Origin: Thermoplasmata archaeon
Lineage (GTDB): Archaea > Thermoplasmatota > E2 > DHVEG-1 > B18-G2
Assembly: GCA_021163455.1 (NCBI GenBank)
Contig: JAGGWT010000025.1
Span: forward strand, 1 to 6,495
DNA: 6,495 nt
Direction of reading: 5' to 3'
Each line of letters begins with the position of its first letter. Position 1 is the stretch's first letter. The notes under the pieces are model-generated. The model was not told the origin of the DNA and made no database searches. It worked only from the letters and a program-made list of their open reading frames with translations. Made by a program: the position numbers and the translations under genes. Of this stretch, positions 5,934 to 6,495 are shown one piece after another.

Positions 5934-6495
5934 ATGGAAAATGAGATGAGGGATGATGACCCAAGAGGATTAAAATTTGTGATGTTCAAAGGGTATATAG
6001 TACTTGGCTTTGTCGTATTGAGGAATCTTAAGGCGATATTAAATCTTGGAAGAGAAATGAGAAAAGCAAAGCATGTTAAATATGAAAGACCTCCAAGGCG
6101 ATACAGGATACCCGAATATAAAGAAGGTATGAAGGTTTGCGAATCCGACGAGAAATATCTGAGACCAACACCGTATTGTAATTACCGTGTACCTGAAATC
6201 ATAGCTCTTGCCAACCACCTGGGAGCATTCAAAAAGTCTGATTATGAATATGCCAAAGCTGCTTTTGATTTTGTAAAGAGGAATGTCATCCTCGAGTTTC
6301 TACCGATGGATGATGTTAGAGATACTCTTTTGCGGGGAACCGGGACATGCATTCACAAAATATCTCTATTCATCGCTCTCTGCAGAGCAGCAGGTATAAA
6401 AGCAAGGTACAAACTCTATGCTCCGATAATGACCGAGGCATGGTATGACCATCTTATAGGTGCTGACCCTCTCGCTCAACAGTGGTACGATGCGA
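5934..6495 (+). CDS. Transglutaminase-like cysteine protein, N-terminal part (cut by the right edge)
   Basis: The frame is open from ATG 5934 to the end of the window (187 complete codons, no stop). Residues 135-159 carry the core of the transglutaminase-like fold: GTGTC followed by a helix ending ALCRAAGIKAR, with Cys139 as the expected nucleophile. The His and Asp of the triad would lie beyond the window, so activity cannot be judged. Family members act as cysteine proteases, amidases, transamidating enzymes or inactive binding domains. Residues 14-30 (KFVMFKGYIVLGFVVL) form a moderately hydrophobic stretch that could be a membrane contact or a buried helix; there is no clear signal peptide. 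A Lys/Arg/Pro-rich linker (about 40-60) and a segment with two further cysteines (69, 82) come before the core. A TATA box and ribosome binding site of its own precede it. It is on the same strand as the large surface protein, but a shared function is not shown. Confidence 0.75.
   Translation, partial: MENEMRDDDPRGLKFVMFKGYIVLGFVVLRNLKAILNLGREMRKAKHVKYERPPRRYRIPEYKEGMKVCESDEKYLRPTPYCNYRVPEIIALANHLGAFKKSDYEYAKAAFDFVKRNVILEFLPMDDVRDTLLRGTGTCIHKISLFIALCRAAGIKARYKLYAPIMTEAWYDHLIGADPLAQQWYDA

Overview
The window looks archaeal, most like an AT-rich euryarchaeote. A Thermoplasmata-type lineage is a guess from overall feel, not a proven placement. The grounds are heavy use of ATA (Ile) and AGA/AGG (Arg) codons, TATA-box-like elements about 30 bp upstream of start codons, one gene that appears leaderless, and ribosome binding sites of the AGGTGA/GAGGG type. 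No rRNA, tRNA, mobile element or CRISPR array was seen.

Layout. Positions 3-371 (+) are the 3' end of an unrecognised gene cut by the left edge. It is followed immediately by a LuxE-type acyl-protein synthetase/adenylating ligase (376-1764, +), almost certainly in the same operon. This gene converges on, and overlaps by 17 bp, a TauE/SafE-type membrane permease (1748-2566, -). A 68-bp AT-rich divergent promoter region separates the permease from a very large gene (2635-5835, +). That gene encodes a 1066-residue secreted or surface protein with a signal peptide, a long beta-rich ectodomain with tandem repeats, and a C-terminal block of five membrane segments. After a 98-bp spacer with a TATA box and a ribosome binding site comes the start of a transglutaminase-like cysteine protein (5934 to the right edge, +), cut by the window end.

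How they may work together. The first two genes form a transcription unit in which the ligase would activate a carboxylic acid as acyl-AMP and probably pass it to a cysteine. The other three genes each appear to have their own promoter. The permease and the large surface protein share a compact divergent promoter, which may only reflect close packing. No functional link between the LuxE-type pair and the surface or transglutaminase-like genes can be shown here. The least understood item is the 1066-residue protein, for which I recognise no named family.
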